64,000 nt of DNA from Flaviflexus equikiangi (GTDB taxonomy: Bacteria > Actinomycetota > Actinomycetes > Actinomycetales > Actinomycetaceae): positions 1,364,001-1,428,000 of the forward strand of contig NZ_CP059676.1 of NCBI RefSeq assembly GCF_014069875.1, read 5' to 3'. This document shows positions 8,660-18,036 of the stretch, in pieces. The position numbers and the translations under genes are program-made. How positions within the stretch are numbered: the stretch's first letter is position 1; every line of letters starts with the position of its first letter. The notes beneath the pieces are model-generated. The model made no database searches. It was not told the DNA's origin and was given only the letters and a program-made list of their open reading frames with translations.

Positions 8660-10503
8660 GGTTTTGCCGTCGGCTGATCGGATGTCAGGGCGGCGACGAA
8701 CGCCTCCTGGGGAACCTCCACGCGGCCGATGTTCTTCATCCGCTTCTTGCCTTCCTTCTGCTTCTCCAGAAGCTTGCGCTTGCGGGAGATATCGCCGCCG
8801 TAGCACTTGGCCAACATGTCTTTGCGCAGGGCCTTGATCGTCTCGCGGGCGATGACACGCGACCCGACGGCGGCCTGGATGGGAATCTCGAACTGCTGGC
8901 GCGGGATCAGGTTCTTCAGCTTCCCCGTCATCTCCGTGCCGTAGGCGTAGGCCTTGTCCCGGTGGACGATAGCGGAGAACGCATCGACCTTCTCGTGGTT
9001 GAGCAGAATATCGACCTTCACCAGGTCGGCTGTCTCCTCCCCATCCATGTCGTAGTCGAGGGACGCATATCCCCTCGTCTTGGATTTGAGCTGGTCGAAG
9101 AAGTCGAAGACGATCTCGGCGAGCGGGAGGCGGTAATGCATCTCCACCCGGTCCTCCGAGAGATAGTCCATGCCTCCCATGATCCCGCGGCGCTGCTGGC
9201 ACAGCTCCATGACGGCGCCGATATAGTCAGCCGGCGTGAGGATCGTCGCCTGCACCATCGGTTCGGAGATCGCGGACAGTTTGCCGTCGGGGAACTCGGA
9301 CGGGTTGGTCACCTCGATGATCTCCCCCGTCTCCGTCTCGACGCCGTAGATGACGGACGGTGCGGTCGCAATCAGGTCGATGTTGAACTCTCGTTCGAGT
9401 CGCTCCCGGATGATCTCGAGGTGGAGCAGGCCGAGGAAGCCGCAGCGGAACCCGAAGCCGAGCGCTGCCGAGGACTCGGGCTCGAACGTCAACGCCGCAT
9501 CGTTCAGCTGCAGCTTGTCGAGTGCTTCGCGGAGCGCCGGGAAATCGGATCCGTCGATCGGATAGATGCCGGAGAAGACCATGGGTTTCGGCTCGACATA
9601 GCCATCGAGCTGCTCGGTCGCCGGGCGTGATGTCAACGTGACAGTGTCACCCACGCGGGTCTGGCGAACGTCCTTCGCGCCGGTGATGAGGTAGCCGACC
9701 TCGCCCACGCCCAAGCCCTTCGAGGCCTTCGGTTCGGGAGAGATGATACCGATCTCCTGGAGTTCGTGGCTGATGCCCGTCGACATCGTCGTCACCTTCG
9801 TGCGTGGCGTGAAGCGACCATCACGCACACGGACATAGGTGACAACGCCCCGATACGAGTCGTAGACGGAATCGAAGATCATCGCCCGCGCGGGAGCATC
9901 CGGATCCCCGACAGGCGCAGGGATCTCCCCGACGATCCGGTTGAGAAGCTCGGGCACCCCGACACCGGTCTTGCCCGAGACGCGCAGGCAGTCCTCCGGC
10001 TCACCGCCGATGAGGGAGGCGAGTTCTTCCGCGAATTTCTCCGGCTGGGCGGCAGGGAGATCGATCTTGTTGAGGACGGGCACGATCGTCAGATCGTTCT
10101 CGAGCGCCATATAGAGGTTCGCGAGTGTCTGCGCCTCGATGCCCTGCGCCGCATCGACAAGGAGGATCGCTCCCTCGCACGCCGCGAGGGAACGGTTGAC
10201 CTCATACGAGAAGTCGACGTGGCCGGGGGTGTCGATCATGTTGAGCGCGTACTCGGTCCCGTCAACCGTCCACGGCATGCGAACAGCCTGCGACTTGATG
10301 GTGATGCCGCGTTCGCGTTCGATATCCATCCGGTCCAAGTATTGGGCTCGCATGAGGCGCTCATCCACAATGCCGGTGAGCTGCAGCATGCGATCGGCCA
10401 GGGTGGACTTACCGTGGTCGATGTGGGCGATGATGCAGAAATTCCGCAACCGGTCAGCGGGCGTGCTGGCCGGCTGCAGCGACTGGGTGGGATTCGTAGA
10501 CAC
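8656..10503 (-). CDS. lepA: Elongation factor 4 (LepA)
   Basis: A 615-residue translational GTPase that acts on the ribosome in assembly and back-translocation. G motifs are AHIDHGKST (G1), the switch I threonine in [15 protein letters not shown] (G3) and NKIDLP (G4). The C-terminal domain unique to LepA includes [39 protein letters not shown], the standard family ending. GTG 10503 has an AAGGAGA site five bases upstream; the upstream frame extension to 10539 is not used. It heads the minus-strand run lepA, micro-ORF, MOSC, trmB, hemW. Confidence 0.97.
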   Translation of the reverse strand: MSTNPTQSLQPASTPADRLRNFCIIAHIDHGKSTLADRMLQLTGIVDERLMRAQYLDRMDIERERGITIKSQAVRMPWTVDGTEYALNMIDTPGHVDFSYEVNRSLAACEGAILLVDAAQGIEAQTLANLYMALENDLTIVPVLNKIDLPAAQPEKFAEELASLIGGEPEDCLRVSGKTGVGVPELLNRIVGEIPAPVGDPDAPARAMIFDSVYDSYRGVVTYVRVRDGRFTPRTKVTTMSTGISHELQEIGIISPEPKASKGLGVGEVGYLITGAKDVRQTRVGDTVTLTSRPATEQLDGYVEPKPMVFSGIYPIDGSDFPALREALDKLQLNDAALTFEPESSAALGFGFRCGFLGLLHLEIIRERLEREFNIDLIATAPSVIYGVETETGEIIEVTNPSEFPDGKLSAISEPMVQATILTPADYIGAVMELCQQRRGIMGGMDYLSEDRVEMHYRLPLAEIVFDFFDQLKSKTRGYASLDYDMDGEETADLVKVDILLNHEKVDAFSAIVHRDKAYAYGTEMTGKLKNLIPRQQFEIPIQAAVGSRVIARETIKALRKDMLAKCYGGDISRKRKLLEKQKEGKKRMKNIGRVEVPQEAFVAALTSDQPTAKP

Positions 10504-10659
10504 TGGTCTCCTTAAGATATTCCGCACCAGTCTACCCACCGCCTGCCCGATGCGATCTACTCGCGCGGGTGACCTCCCTCAAACGCCGCCCTGTTCGCTC
10601 TCCGAAGAGGCTCGACCGGTTTTGCTCCAACGCCCAGGAACGTCTGGAATGCTTGAGCC

Positions 10660-11208
10660 ATGAGTGCTCTTCCCGGTGCCCTATCGGTCTTCCTGCCCCT
10701 CCTCGTCAGGCTCCTGCGCGGGCCGGGGAAATTCATGCTCGCCGTCAACGGCGCCCTCACTGCGCTCCTTGTCGCGCTGGCAGCGGCCGCAGTGCGGGAC
10801 GGTCACGCTGCGGTATGGGTTCCGCTCGTGCTCGGCATCGTACTCGCCGCCGCGATCGTGTTCTTCGGCGTGCGCCTGGCGCGGCTGTCGAAGCATGTGG
10901 ATGATCTCGAGAAGCTCCAGACGGAATCGACGGATGTGGAGATCATCGCGAAGGATGGTCGCCCGGTCGTCGATGACGAAGCCCGCCAGCGGTTCCAGGA
11001 CGCCTCGTACGAGGCATCGCTCCGAACGAGCCGTTTCATGCCACGCGTCGAGGCCGCCCAACGGGCCGCTGTCGCCGCCGCTGGAGGCACGGTGGCAGCC
11101 CCTTATCTCAAGGATGATCTCCGGTGGACGATCGTGTCCGGCCTCGTCACCGCGGCGGCAGGTCCCGTCGCGTTCTTCCTCCTCATCGTCACCGCGATCA
11201 TCTCCTAA
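10660..11208 (+). CDS. Predicted membrane protein, family not recognised
   Basis: A 182-residue protein with about three hydrophobic segments: residues ~20-45 (GKFMLAVNGALTALLVALAAAA), ~50-72 (VWVPLVLGIVLAAAIVFFGVRLA) and a C-terminal one at ~160-181 (VAFFLLIVTAIIS). Between them is a charged stretch with a short helical region (LSKHVDDLEKLQTESTDVEII). I do not recognise the family. No convincing ribosome binding site precedes the ATG. It is divergent from lepA and followed 64 bases later by a bPH2-domain membrane protein, so both may act at the membrane. Confidence 0.6.
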   Translation: MSALPGALSVFLPLLVRLLRGPGKFMLAVNGALTALLVALAAAAVRDGHAAVWVPLVLGIVLAAAIVFFGVRLARLSKHVDDLEKLQTESTDVEIIAKDGRPVVDDEARQRFQDASYEASLRTSRFMPRVEAAQRAAVAAAGGTVAAPYLKDDLRWTIVSGLVTAAAGPVAFFLLIVTAIIS

Positions 11209-11238
11209 AACCCGTCCGTCTCGCCCATCCGATAAACA

Positions 11239-11263
11239 GTCGCACATGCGGTGCGTGTGCGAC
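11239..11263 (+). terminator. Hairpin between two membrane-protein genes
   Basis: An 8-bp perfect inverted repeat (GTCGCACA/TGTGCGAC) with a 9-base loop lies between the stop at 11208 and the ATG at 11273. There is no T-run. It may be a weak terminator or a leader structure for the PH-domain gene. Confidence 0.4.
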
Positions 11264-11272
11264 GATGGTGAC

Positions 11273-11770
11273 ATGGGACTACCACGCAAATACTTGGGTC
11301 AGGACGAAGTCGTGATCCGTCACATGCACAGCCACGTCAAGGAGCTGTTTCTCGCCGGGATCATCGCCGTTCTCCTGATCGCCGCGGTGATCGCCGCCTA
11401 TGTCTTCATTCCGGACTCGGCCCAGCCGTGGGGCACTCTCGCCGTCGTCGGCGTATCGATCATTCTTGCGATCTGGAAGATACTGATCCCGTGGCTGACA
11501 TGGTTGACCGATACGTACACGATCACGTCGCGACGCATCATCACCCGCACCGGGATCATCGCGAAGAACGGACACGATATTCCTCTCGCCCGGATCTCCA
11601 ATGTGGCGTACGAGCATGATCTCATCGACCGGATCTTCGGCTGCGGCACCCTGATCCTCGAGACCTCGGCCGACAATCCGCTCCGTCTCCACGACATTCC
11701 TCACGTCGAGAAGGTTCACGTCGAGCTGACCGAACTCCTCTTCAACTCAGATCAGTCCGACGAGTATTAG
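11273..11770 (+). CDS. PH domain-containing (bPH2, YdbS-like) membrane protein
   Basis: A 165-residue protein with two transmembrane segments (about residues 26-48 and 55-78) followed by a bacterial PH domain. The domain signature is the TDTYTITSRRIITRTGIIAKNGHDIPLARISNV stretch, typical of the YdbS/YdbT bPH2 family. The N-terminal LGQDEVVIRHMHSHVKELF is also common in actinobacterial homologues. The cellular role is not established. It follows the other membrane protein gene and ends in a strong hairpin. Confidence 0.85.
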   Translation: MGLPRKYLGQDEVVIRHMHSHVKELFLAGIIAVLLIAAVIAAYVFIPDSAQPWGTLAVVGVSIILAIWKILIPWLTWLTDTYTITSRRIITRTGIIAKNGHDIPLARISNVAYEHDLIDRIFGCGTLILETSADNPLRLHDIPHVEKVHVELTELLFNSDQSDEY

Positions 11771-11772
11771 AC

Positions 11773-11810
11773 TGTCTCGGTCCTGACTGTGCGCGGTCAG
11801 GACCGAGACA
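11773..11810 (+). terminator. Strong hairpin terminator
   Basis: A perfect 15-bp inverted repeat (TGTCTCGGTCCTGAC and its complement) with an 8-base loop begins two bases after the bPH2 stop codon. There is no U-tract, as is common for high-GC terminators. Confidence 0.75.
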
Positions 11811-11828
11811 CTCAAGATTGGTGACACT

Positions 11829-12380
11829 GTGGCTCTTATCGACCGAGCAATGAGGATCGCCGCATCCTTCTTCACACCGAAGCCTGCAGGGAGGCAGCAG
11901 AGCCGTCCCACTGCGCGGGACGCACACGCCCGCAGCGGGCTCACGCTCAACCCCAATGACGTCCCGGTCGAGTACTCGATCGAGAAGCATGGCATGCCGC
12001 GTTTCTCGTACGAGCCGTTCCCTGACAGCGATGCCGATCCGGGAGAGGTTGTCTGGACGTGGGTACCGTACGAGGACGATCCCGCGCAGGGGAAGGACCG
12101 TCCCGTCCTCGTGCTCGCACGCGACGGAGAGACCGTCATCATCGCCCAGATGACATCCCAGGATCACACGAGCACCAGCATCAGCCGCGAAGACCACCTG
12201 GGACGGGTGTGGATGGAGATGGGGAGCGGTGACTGGGACCGTCAGGGCCGGCCCTCCGAGGTTCGGATCGACAGGCTTCTGGCCGTCCACAAGGACGCGA
12301 TCCGCCGCGAAGGCGGAAAACTCGATAAGACGAGATTCACACGGATCACCGACGCTATCGGTTCGTTTCACGCACGCTAA
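11829..12380 (+). CDS. PemK/MazF-family protein without visible antitoxin
   Basis: A 183-residue protein whose C-terminal two-thirds read as a PemK/MazF fold: GEVVWTWVPYEDDPAQGKDRPVLVLAR corresponds to the family opening G-x-V-W with the KxRPvlVl strand, and MTSQDH to the second conserved segment. About 65 N-terminal residues precede the fold, and the usual antitoxin partner is missing on either side, since neighbours are a bPH2 protein and rpsT. Many actinobacteria carry such a solitary long PemK-like protein, so it may be a housekeeping relative rather than an active toxin. The start is GTG 11829 with a poor ribosome binding site. Confidence 0.75.
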   Translation: MALIDRAMRIAASFFTPKPAGRQQSRPTARDAHARSGLTLNPNDVPVEYSIEKHGMPRFSYEPFPDSDADPGEVVWTWVPYEDDPAQGKDRPVLVLARDGETVIIAQMTSQDHTSTSISREDHLGRVWMEMGSGDWDRQGRPSEVRIDRLLAVHKDAIRREGGKLDKTRFTRITDAIGSFHAR

Positions 12381-12539
12381 GCTGATAATCTGGTTCATCG
12401 GACTTGCTATCTGGTCGATACGCAGGTCATAGCCACCGACCACTCCACGGGGTGCCCCACGCCCTAGTCCCGGTCATGGCGGAGCCCTCACTGACCGTGT
12501 AAGCATTCGCATCCGCGAATAGACGAAAGAATTGAGAAC

Positions 12540-12806
12540 GTGGCAAATATTAAGTCGCAGAAGAAGCGCAACCTCACCAACGAGAAGCGCCGTGTCCGTA
12601 ACCAGGCATACAAGGCCGAGCTGAAGACCTACGTCCGTAAGGTTCGCGCTGCCGTTACCGCTGGCAACAAGGAAGAGGCCACCGCGGCTCTCGGCGTCGC
12701 CGGTCGCAAGCTCGACAAGGCCGCGTCCAAGGGTGTCATCCACAAGAACCAGGCAGCCCAGCGCAAGTCCAAGCTTGCCAAGGCTGTGTCGAAGATCGAC
12801 GCTTAA
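12540..12806 (+). CDS. rpsT: 30S ribosomal protein S20
   Basis: An 88-residue basic protein that binds 16S rRNA early in 30S assembly. The N-terminus [20 protein letters not shown] and the C-terminal [20 protein letters not shown] are the family's conserved ends. The start codon is GTG at 12540. A 160-base leader precedes it, with a small hairpin near 12500-12522. It ends at a canonical terminator. In most actinobacteria rpsT sits between holA and lepA; here an ABC transporter operon lies between it and holA. Confidence 0.97.
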   Translation: MANIKSQKKRNLTNEKRRVRNQAYKAELKTYVRKVRAAVTAGNKEEATAALGVAGRKLDKAASKGVIHKNQAAQRKSKLAKAVSKIDA

Positions 12807-12818
12807 GCATTCATGGGG

Positions 12819-12849
12819 AATGGCGGCACTCAGGTGCCGCCATTTTTCT
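12819..12849 (+). terminator. rpsT intrinsic terminator
   Basis: An 11-bp perfect stem (AATGGCGGCAC/GTGCCGCCATT) with a TCAG loop is followed by TTTCTTTG. This is the most canonical terminator in the window. Confidence 0.9.
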
Positions 12850-12937
12850 TTGCCTCAAAGCTCTCCCGCCCGAGCATGCACCATGGACGCCCATTGATCC
12901 CGGCGCCCCGGGCGACAATCCCGCGGGGCGCCGCTCG

Positions 12938-13744
12938 TCACACCTCGGGCAGTGTCGGCACGGCTGCCAAGAGCTCGCGCGTGTACGAGTCCTGAGGATT
13001 CGTCAAAACACGATCTGTTGGGCCCCACTCGGCAATCCTGCCATCATGGAGGACTGCCGTGCTCTCGCACAGGTTGGACACGATCGCAATATCGTGGCTC
13101 ACCAGGATAAGAGTGAGCCCCAAACGTTCTTTCAACTCCGCCAAGAGGTCGACGAGCTGTGCTTTGACCGACACATCGAGCGCACTGACAGGCTCATCGG
13201 CGACGAGAATGTTGGGACGCGGCGCGAGCGCTCGCGCGATCGCTATCCTCTGCCGCTGTCCCCCGGAGAACTGCCCGGGATATCGCGAGACGATATCCGG
13301 GTCAAGACCGACGGCGTGGAGGACTTCCGCCACTCGTTCATCATGACGTCCCGGTATTCCCAGCGATTTCAGCGGCTCCGCGACGATCCTGCCGATCGTC
13401 AGACGAGGGTTGAGCGACGAACGCGGATCTTGGAACACCATCTGAGTGTCCCGCCGGAAGTCGCGCAGGGAGCCGCGCTTCCTGGCCGATAGGTCTTCTC
13501 CGCGCCACAGGATCTGACCGCGAGACGGTGTGTTGAGAGCCAGCAGCAGTCTCAACATGGTCGACTTCCCTGCCCCTGATTCCCCGACGATTCCGAGGCT
13601 CTCGCCATAGACGACGGTGAGGGAGACGTTGTCCAGCGCGAGCGTATGGCTGGGGCCGTTTCCGAACTCCTGGCTGACCCCGCGCAGCTCAAACGCCGCG
13701 GCCTGATGGCCTGGCACGACAGCATTCTCTTCGTTAGCGCTCAT
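12938..13744 (-). CDS. Oligopeptide/dipeptide ABC transporter ATP-binding protein (DppF/OppF-like)
   Basis: A 268-residue ABC ATPase, the second of two in this operon. Motifs are Walker A GESGAGKST, Q-loop QMVFQDPRSSLNP, signature FSGGQRQR, Walker B ILVADEPVSALD and H-loop VSHDIA. The QDPRSSLNP and PVSALDVSVKAQ wording is typical of the OppF side of peptide or nickel importers. The family's C-terminal oligopeptide extension is short here. It overlaps the upstream ATPase gene by 11 bases and is the last gene of a five-gene operon (binding protein, two permeases, two ATPases). Confidence 0.92.
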   Translation of the reverse strand: MSANEENAVVPGHQAAAFELRGVSQEFGNGPSHTLALDNVSLTVVYGESLGIVGESGAGKSTMLRLLLALNTPSRGQILWRGEDLSARKRGSLRDFRRDTQMVFQDPRSSLNPRLTIGRIVAEPLKSLGIPGRHDERVAEVLHAVGLDPDIVSRYPGQFSGGQRQRIAIARALAPRPNILVADEPVSALDVSVKAQLVDLLAELKERLGLTLILVSHDIAIVSNLCESTAVLHDGRIAEWGPTDRVLTNPQDSYTRELLAAVPTLPEV

Positions 13745-14558
13745 GAGTTTTTTCCTCAGCCGGTTCTGTCGCTTGAACGCCGTCGGGCTTTGCGAAGCTG
13801 ACGTGGCGTGCGGCCTCGATCAGGCGCGCCGTGTACGGATCCCCCGGATTCGTCAGAGCGCGATGGACGGTTGTTCGTTCCACCACTCGCCCGTCCTTCA
13901 TCACCACGAGGTCCTCCGAGACCTGGGCAATGACAGGGAGGTCGTGCGTGATGAAGACGAGGGTGCTGCCGGTTTCTGTGATGAGTTCGGACAGGAGGGA
14001 CAGAATATCCGCCTGCACGGTCACGTCGAGTGCGGTGGTCGGTTCGTCGGCGATCAGGACGTCCGGTTCACAGCCGAGAGCCATCGCGATAGCGACACGC
14101 TGACGCTGCCCACCGGAGAGCTGCCACGGATAAGAATTCGCCACACGATCGTTCAACGCCACCTGGCGCAGAAGTTCACCCGCCCTGGCTCGTGATGCTT
14201 GCCTGGATACCTTGTGATGGAGGCGAATGGGCCCAGCGATCTGCTCGCCGACCTTCATGAGAGGATCGAGAGACGTCAGAGGCTCCTGAAAGATCATGGC
14301 GATCCTCGAGCCACGAAAACGGCGCTTCTCCCGCTCGGACAGAGAGAGGAGTTCGCGGCCGTCGAGCATGACAGAGCCGGACGCCGTCAAGCCGTCCGGC
14401 AGCAGGCCGAGGATGGCGAGCGAGGTGAGAGACTTACCCGAACCGGATTCGCCGATGATGCCGAGGCGTCCCCCGGTCTCCACCTCCCATGAGCAGCCGG
14501 AAAGAAGGGGCTTCCCCTGCTCCGTGGTGATCGATAGGTCAGTTACTGACAGAGTCAT
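13734..14558 (-). CDS. Oligopeptide/dipeptide ABC transporter ATP-binding protein (DppD/OppD-like)
   Basis: A 274-residue ABC ATPase with Walker A GESGSGKSL, Q-loop AMIFQEPLTSLDP, signature LSGGQRQR, Walker B VLIADEPTTALDVTVQAD and H-loop ITHDLPV. The EPLTSLDP and TTALDVTVQ wording marks the OppD-type subunit that pairs with the OppF-type one downstream. The ATG at 14558 overlaps the stop of the upstream permease as ATGA. The frame is open much further upstream, but that stretch is the permease gene in another frame. Confidence 0.92.
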   Translation of the reverse strand: MTLSVTDLSITTEQGKPLLSGCSWEVETGGRLGIIGESGSGKSLTSLAILGLLPDGLTASGSVMLDGRELLSLSEREKRRFRGSRIAMIFQEPLTSLDPLMKVGEQIAGPIRLHHKVSRQASRARAGELLRQVALNDRVANSYPWQLSGGQRQRVAIAMALGCEPDVLIADEPTTALDVTVQADILSLLSELITETGSTLVFITHDLPVIAQVSEDLVVMKDGRVVERTTVHRALTNPGDPYTARLIEAARHVSFAKPDGVQATEPAEEKTHER

Positions 14559-15460
14559 GTGCCCGTCCTCAATGTGGGATCCGTGTAATCCCGAATACCG
14601 TCTCCGAGAAGATTCAGTCCAAGGACGGTCCAGGCGATTGCCAAGCCGGGTGCTACCGCCGCCCAGGGCTGGACCAGCACCGTCGATTGGGCCTCTTGCA
14701 GCATGCGCCCCCAGCTCGCTGCCGGCGGCGGTGCTCCCAACCCCAGATAGGATAGGGATGCTTCGGCGAGAATAGCGGCGCCTGCCAGCAGCATGAGCTG
14801 GACGATCAGCATCGGCATGATGCCGGGCAGTACGTGGATGCGGATGATCCCGAACCAGCCTGTTCCGCTGACACGGGCAGCCATGACATAGTCCTCGCGC
14901 AGCACACGGGCCGCGTTGACGCGAGTGACGCGCGCGATCACGGCAGAGCCCGCGATACCGATCGCGAGAATCGCGGAGCTCAGCGAGGCTCCCCGGACCG
15001 TCACGATCAGCATCGCGAGAAGCAGAGTGGGAAAGGCAATCATGACGTCGATGAGCTTCGAGATCCCAGCATCGACGAACCGACCCGATAATGCCGCAAG
15101 TATGCCGAGAATGAGTCCCAGCGATCCGGCCAGCGCCGCTGTCGTCACCGCAACGATCACCGCTGACGTGAAACCCGCCATGAGTTGGCTGAAGAGGTCG
15201 CGGCCAAGCCTGTCCGTCCCGATCCAGAACTCTGAGGACGGGCCTGAGAGCCTGCCTCCTGCACCGACAACATCGAGCGAATAGGGAGTCCACAGGGCCG
15301 CAATCGCCCCGATGATGGCGACCGTGCCGACCATGACGAGACCCATGATGAACGTTGGAGGGAGGCCCCGGAGCCGCTGGTTCCGTGTCCGGTTCGCGGG
15401 TTCGCGAGATTCGTTCACCGCTGTCGTCACGCCCTGTGATGGAGAGACTGACTGCATCAT
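14555..15460 (-). CDS. ABC transporter permease (DppC/OppC-like)
   Basis: A 301-residue inner permease of a peptide-type importer. The N-terminal tail and first transmembrane helix (PTFIMGLVMVGTVAIIGAIAALW) are followed by FWIGTDRLGRDLFSQLMAG, a hallmark of the DppC/OppC/NikC subunits, and the EAA-type loop AARVSGTGWFGIIRIHVLPGI that contacts the ATPase. Five to six membrane segments are visible. ATG 15460 overlaps the DppB-like stop; ATG 15457 directly after it is an alternative. The substrate cannot be read from the permease. Confidence 0.92.
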   Translation of the reverse strand: MMQSVSPSQGVTTAVNESREPANRTRNQRLRGLPPTFIMGLVMVGTVAIIGAIAALWTPYSLDVVGAGGRLSGPSSEFWIGTDRLGRDLFSQLMAGFTSAVIVAVTTAALAGSLGLILGILAALSGRFVDAGISKLIDVMIAFPTLLLAMLIVTVRGASLSSAILAIGIAGSAVIARVTRVNAARVLREDYVMAARVSGTGWFGIIRIHVLPGIMPMLIVQLMLLAGAAILAEASLSYLGLGAPPPAASWGRMLQEAQSTVLVQPWAAVAPGLAIAWTVLGLNLLGDGIRDYTDPTLRTGT

Positions 15461-16488
15461 GCACCCACCTGACTCTTCGATACTCGCAGGCGTCTGCGAC
15501 GACCGTGCGGAACGCGCAGACGCGGATCCAACCACTGCTGCAGGATCTCGACGAGGGCGTTGATGATCAGGACAACCGCGGTCAGCAGCAGGACAAGGTT
15601 CTGGATGATCGGCAGGTCCCTCGACGTGACGGAGGAAAGAAGCAGCTGGCCCAGTCCCCCGAGACCGAACACGTTCTCGACCACGACAGCCCCGAGGAGC
15701 GAGGTCCCGAGTTCGATGCCCAAGATCGCGACGACCGGCACGGCGGCGTTTCGCAGTCCGTGGCGCAGCAGCGCCCTGGACTGGGAGTACCCAAGCGACT
15801 GGGCGGTGCGCATGTAGTCGGTCTCCAGCACGTCCAGCACTGAGGAGCGAACATATCTGACCATGACGGCGGACATGGCGATAGCTATCGTCAATGCCGG
15901 CAGGATGAGCGCACGCAGGGCCTCTCCCGGATCATCCCAGCCCTGTCTCGGGAACGTGCCTGCCGGCAGCCATCCGAGCTGGAGAGAGAAGATGGATATC
16001 AGGAGGATTCCAACCCAGAAGATCGGAACAGCCACACCCACCTGGGAGGCTGCCGACACGAAGGCACCGAGCGCAGACGTGCGCTTCGTGGCCGACACAA
16101 TGCCGAGCGGAAGCGACACGAGGACAGCGATCGTGAATGCCATGAGGCTGAGAGGAACAGTGATCGACGCGCGCTGTATCACCAGCTCACCGAAGCTGCT
16201 GCCGGAGATCAGCGAGACGCTCGAGCCGGTCACGAAGTCCTTGAGCCATTGCGCGTATTGGACGACGAGGGGCTCATTCGCTCCCAGTTCATCGCGCAGC
16301 TGGTCCAGCTGTTCCTCGGTCGTTCCGACGCCGAGCAGCGTTGCCGAAGCATCTCCCGGAAGCATCCTCAGCACGAAGAAGATGATGACGGACGCGAGGA
16401 AGAGCGAAATCACCAACGAGAGCAGTGTTCCTGCTGCGACTCTCAACCCGTCCACCACGGAAGAACTCTTCCTCGCGTCCGCCCTCAT
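15457..16488 (-). CDS. ABC transporter permease (DppB/OppB-like)
   Basis: A 343-residue permease with about six membrane segments. SLFLASVIIFFVLRMLPGDA is the typical first helix of DppB/OppB/NikB proteins. The EAA loop is TAQSLGYSQSRALLRHGLRNAAVPVVAILG, and VVENVFGLGGLGQLLLSSVTSRDLPIIQ is the conserved C-terminal core. GTG 16491 and ATG 16488 are adjacent; the ATG has the better spacing from the AAGG site within the end of the binding-protein gene. It follows that gene directly. Confidence 0.92.
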   Translation of the reverse strand: MRADARKSSSVVDGLRVAAGTLLSLVISLFLASVIIFFVLRMLPGDASATLLGVGTTEEQLDQLRDELGANEPLVVQYAQWLKDFVTGSSVSLISGSSFGELVIQRASITVPLSLMAFTIAVLVSLPLGIVSATKRTSALGAFVSAASQVGVAVPIFWVGILLISIFSLQLGWLPAGTFPRQGWDDPGEALRALILPALTIAIAMSAVMVRYVRSSVLDVLETDYMRTAQSLGYSQSRALLRHGLRNAAVPVVAILGIELGTSLLGAVVVENVFGLGGLGQLLLSSVTSRDLPIIQNLVLLLTAVVLIINALVEILQQWLDPRLRVPHGRRRRLRVSKSQVGA

Positions 16489-16491
16489 CAC

Positions 16492-18036
16492 TCAGCCTTC
16501 TTTGACCAGGTTGCCCACGTAGAACGGTTCGGCGTTCTTGCTGGCGGAGAACCCGCTCACGCTGGCGTCGGCGATACGGATCTGCGGCGCCATGAACAGC
16601 CAGGCCGAGGGTGCTTCGTGAGCGATGATGTCCGACAGTGAGTGAATGAGCTCGACCTGTTCCTCTTCGCTCGCCGCGCTGTCGGCCTGCACCGCGAGTT
16701 CCTGCACCTGCGCATTGTCGTACTGCCAGTAGAAGTCAGGATTCGCGTACCACAGCACATCGCGCGGATTGTTGTGGTTCATGAGGGTCGTCTCGTAATC
16801 CTTGTTCGTGTAGACATCCTCATACCAGGCGCTGTCGTCGACAGGCACAAGATTGAGGGTGACGCCGATGTCCGCAAGGTTGGCGCGGAGCTGCTGGACG
16901 ATGATCTCTTCCGTTCCACCTGCCACGTAGGTGATGTCGGTGGTCAATCCGCTCGCCCCGGCTTCTTCGAGCAGAGCCTTCGCCTCTTCCGGGTCGTAGG
17001 CGTGGATGTCGGCGAAGGACGCATCGAACCAGGGCTCGGAGACGGGCGGCATGGAGCCGATCACTTCACCGTATTCGCCCCACACGGCGGTGAGAAGCGC
17101 TTCCCTATCGATCGCCTTGTACAGGGCCTGGCGTACGCGTTCGTCGGTGAACGGCTCTTCCTTGTTGTTGAAGGTCCACACCCACTTCTTGATCGAGTCG
17201 CCCTCTGTCACGACAAAGTCCGGATTGGACTCGAAGGTGGCCAGCTGGTCGGGGCTCTCCTGGTGGATCACAAGATCGACTGCACCGGTCTGCAACGCGT
17301 TGTTGAGCGCTGTCTCGTCGGTGAAGAACTGGAATGTGATGACGGGAGTCTTCGCGGGTTCACCCCAGTAGTCATCGTTGAGAACCATCGTCAAGTGGTC
17401 ACCCTGCACCCATTCGTCGAGGACGTAGGGACCGGTGCCGTTCTCGGAGTTGTTCTCTTTATCCCCATCTTTGACAATCGTCACGGAGGCGAGGAAGAAG
17501 GGAAGGGAGGCGCTGGCATGATCCAGGTGCATGACAACCGTACGATCGTCTGGGGTTTCGATCTCCTGAATAACTCGAAGATCCGAGGCGCGGGCAGAGA
17601 GCGAGTTCGGACCGATTGCTTCGTTCACAGACCAGGCGACGTCTGCCGACGTCAGAGGTGTTCCGTCGTGGAACAGGACGTCGCGTTGAAGGGTGAACGT
17701 GTACGTCAACCCATCCTCAGAGACCTCGATGGTCTCGGCAAGCGTATTCTCTACCTTGCCCTCATCGTTGATCGAGGTGAGACCTTCGAAAACGTTGCGT
17801 GTCAGGGCCTCTGATATTCCCGAGGACCCGCCGACGTTGCGTTCGAGTGTGGTCGGCTCGTTGGTCGAGCCGACGATCACTTCGTCGGCGATCTGTCCCG
17901 TCGATGTTTCTTCGTTCGGGGACGCGTCGTCGTTCGATGCGTTCGAGCATGCGCCGAGAACGAGCGCTGCCGACACGAAGAGGGCTGTTGCTACTGAGGC
18001 TTTACGTGGGTTGTGTGATGATCGGCGAAATCTCAT
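16492..18036 (-). CDS. ABC transporter substrate-binding lipoprotein (family 5, peptide type)
   Basis: A 514-residue extracellular solute-binding protein of family 5 (DppA/OppA/NikA type). A basic N-terminus, a hydrophobic stretch and the lipobox LVLGAC give a lipoprotein signal. The body has family features such as TLERNVGGSSGISEALTRNVFEGL, FHDGTPLTSADVAWS and NGTGPYVLDEW. An ATG nine bases upstream has no room for a ribosome binding site, so 18036 is preferred. It is first in the operon and therefore probably the most expressed. Dipeptides, oligopeptides or metal chelates are all possible ligands. Confidence 0.92.
   Translation of the reverse strand: MRFRRSSHNPRKASVATALFVSAALVLGACSNASNDDASPNEETSTGQIADEVIVGSTNEPTTLERNVGGSSGISEALTRNVFEGLTSINDEGKVENTLAETIEVSEDGLTYTFTLQRDVLFHDGTPLTSADVAWSVNEAIGPNSLSARASDLRVIQEIETPDDRTVVMHLDHASASLPFFLASVTIVKDGDKENNSENGTGPYVLDEWVQGDHLTMVLNDDYWGEPAKTPVITFQFFTDETALNNALQTGAVDLVIHQESPDQLATFESNPDFVVTEGDSIKKWVWTFNNKEEPFTDERVRQALYKAIDREALLTAVWGEYGEVIGSMPPVSEPWFDASFADIHAYDPEEAKALLEEAGASGLTTDITYVAGGTEEIIVQQLRANLADIGVTLNLVPVDDSAWYEDVYTNKDYETTLMNHNNPRDVLWYANPDFYWQYDNAQVQELAVQADSAASEEEQVELIHSLSDIIAHEAPSAWLFMAPQIRIADASVSGFSASKNAEPFYVGNLVKEG

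Noticed and set aside
11829-12380. A complete toxin-antitoxin module around the PemK/MazF-like gene
   Set aside because: Neither neighbour encodes an antitoxin, and no small upstream ORF fits one.
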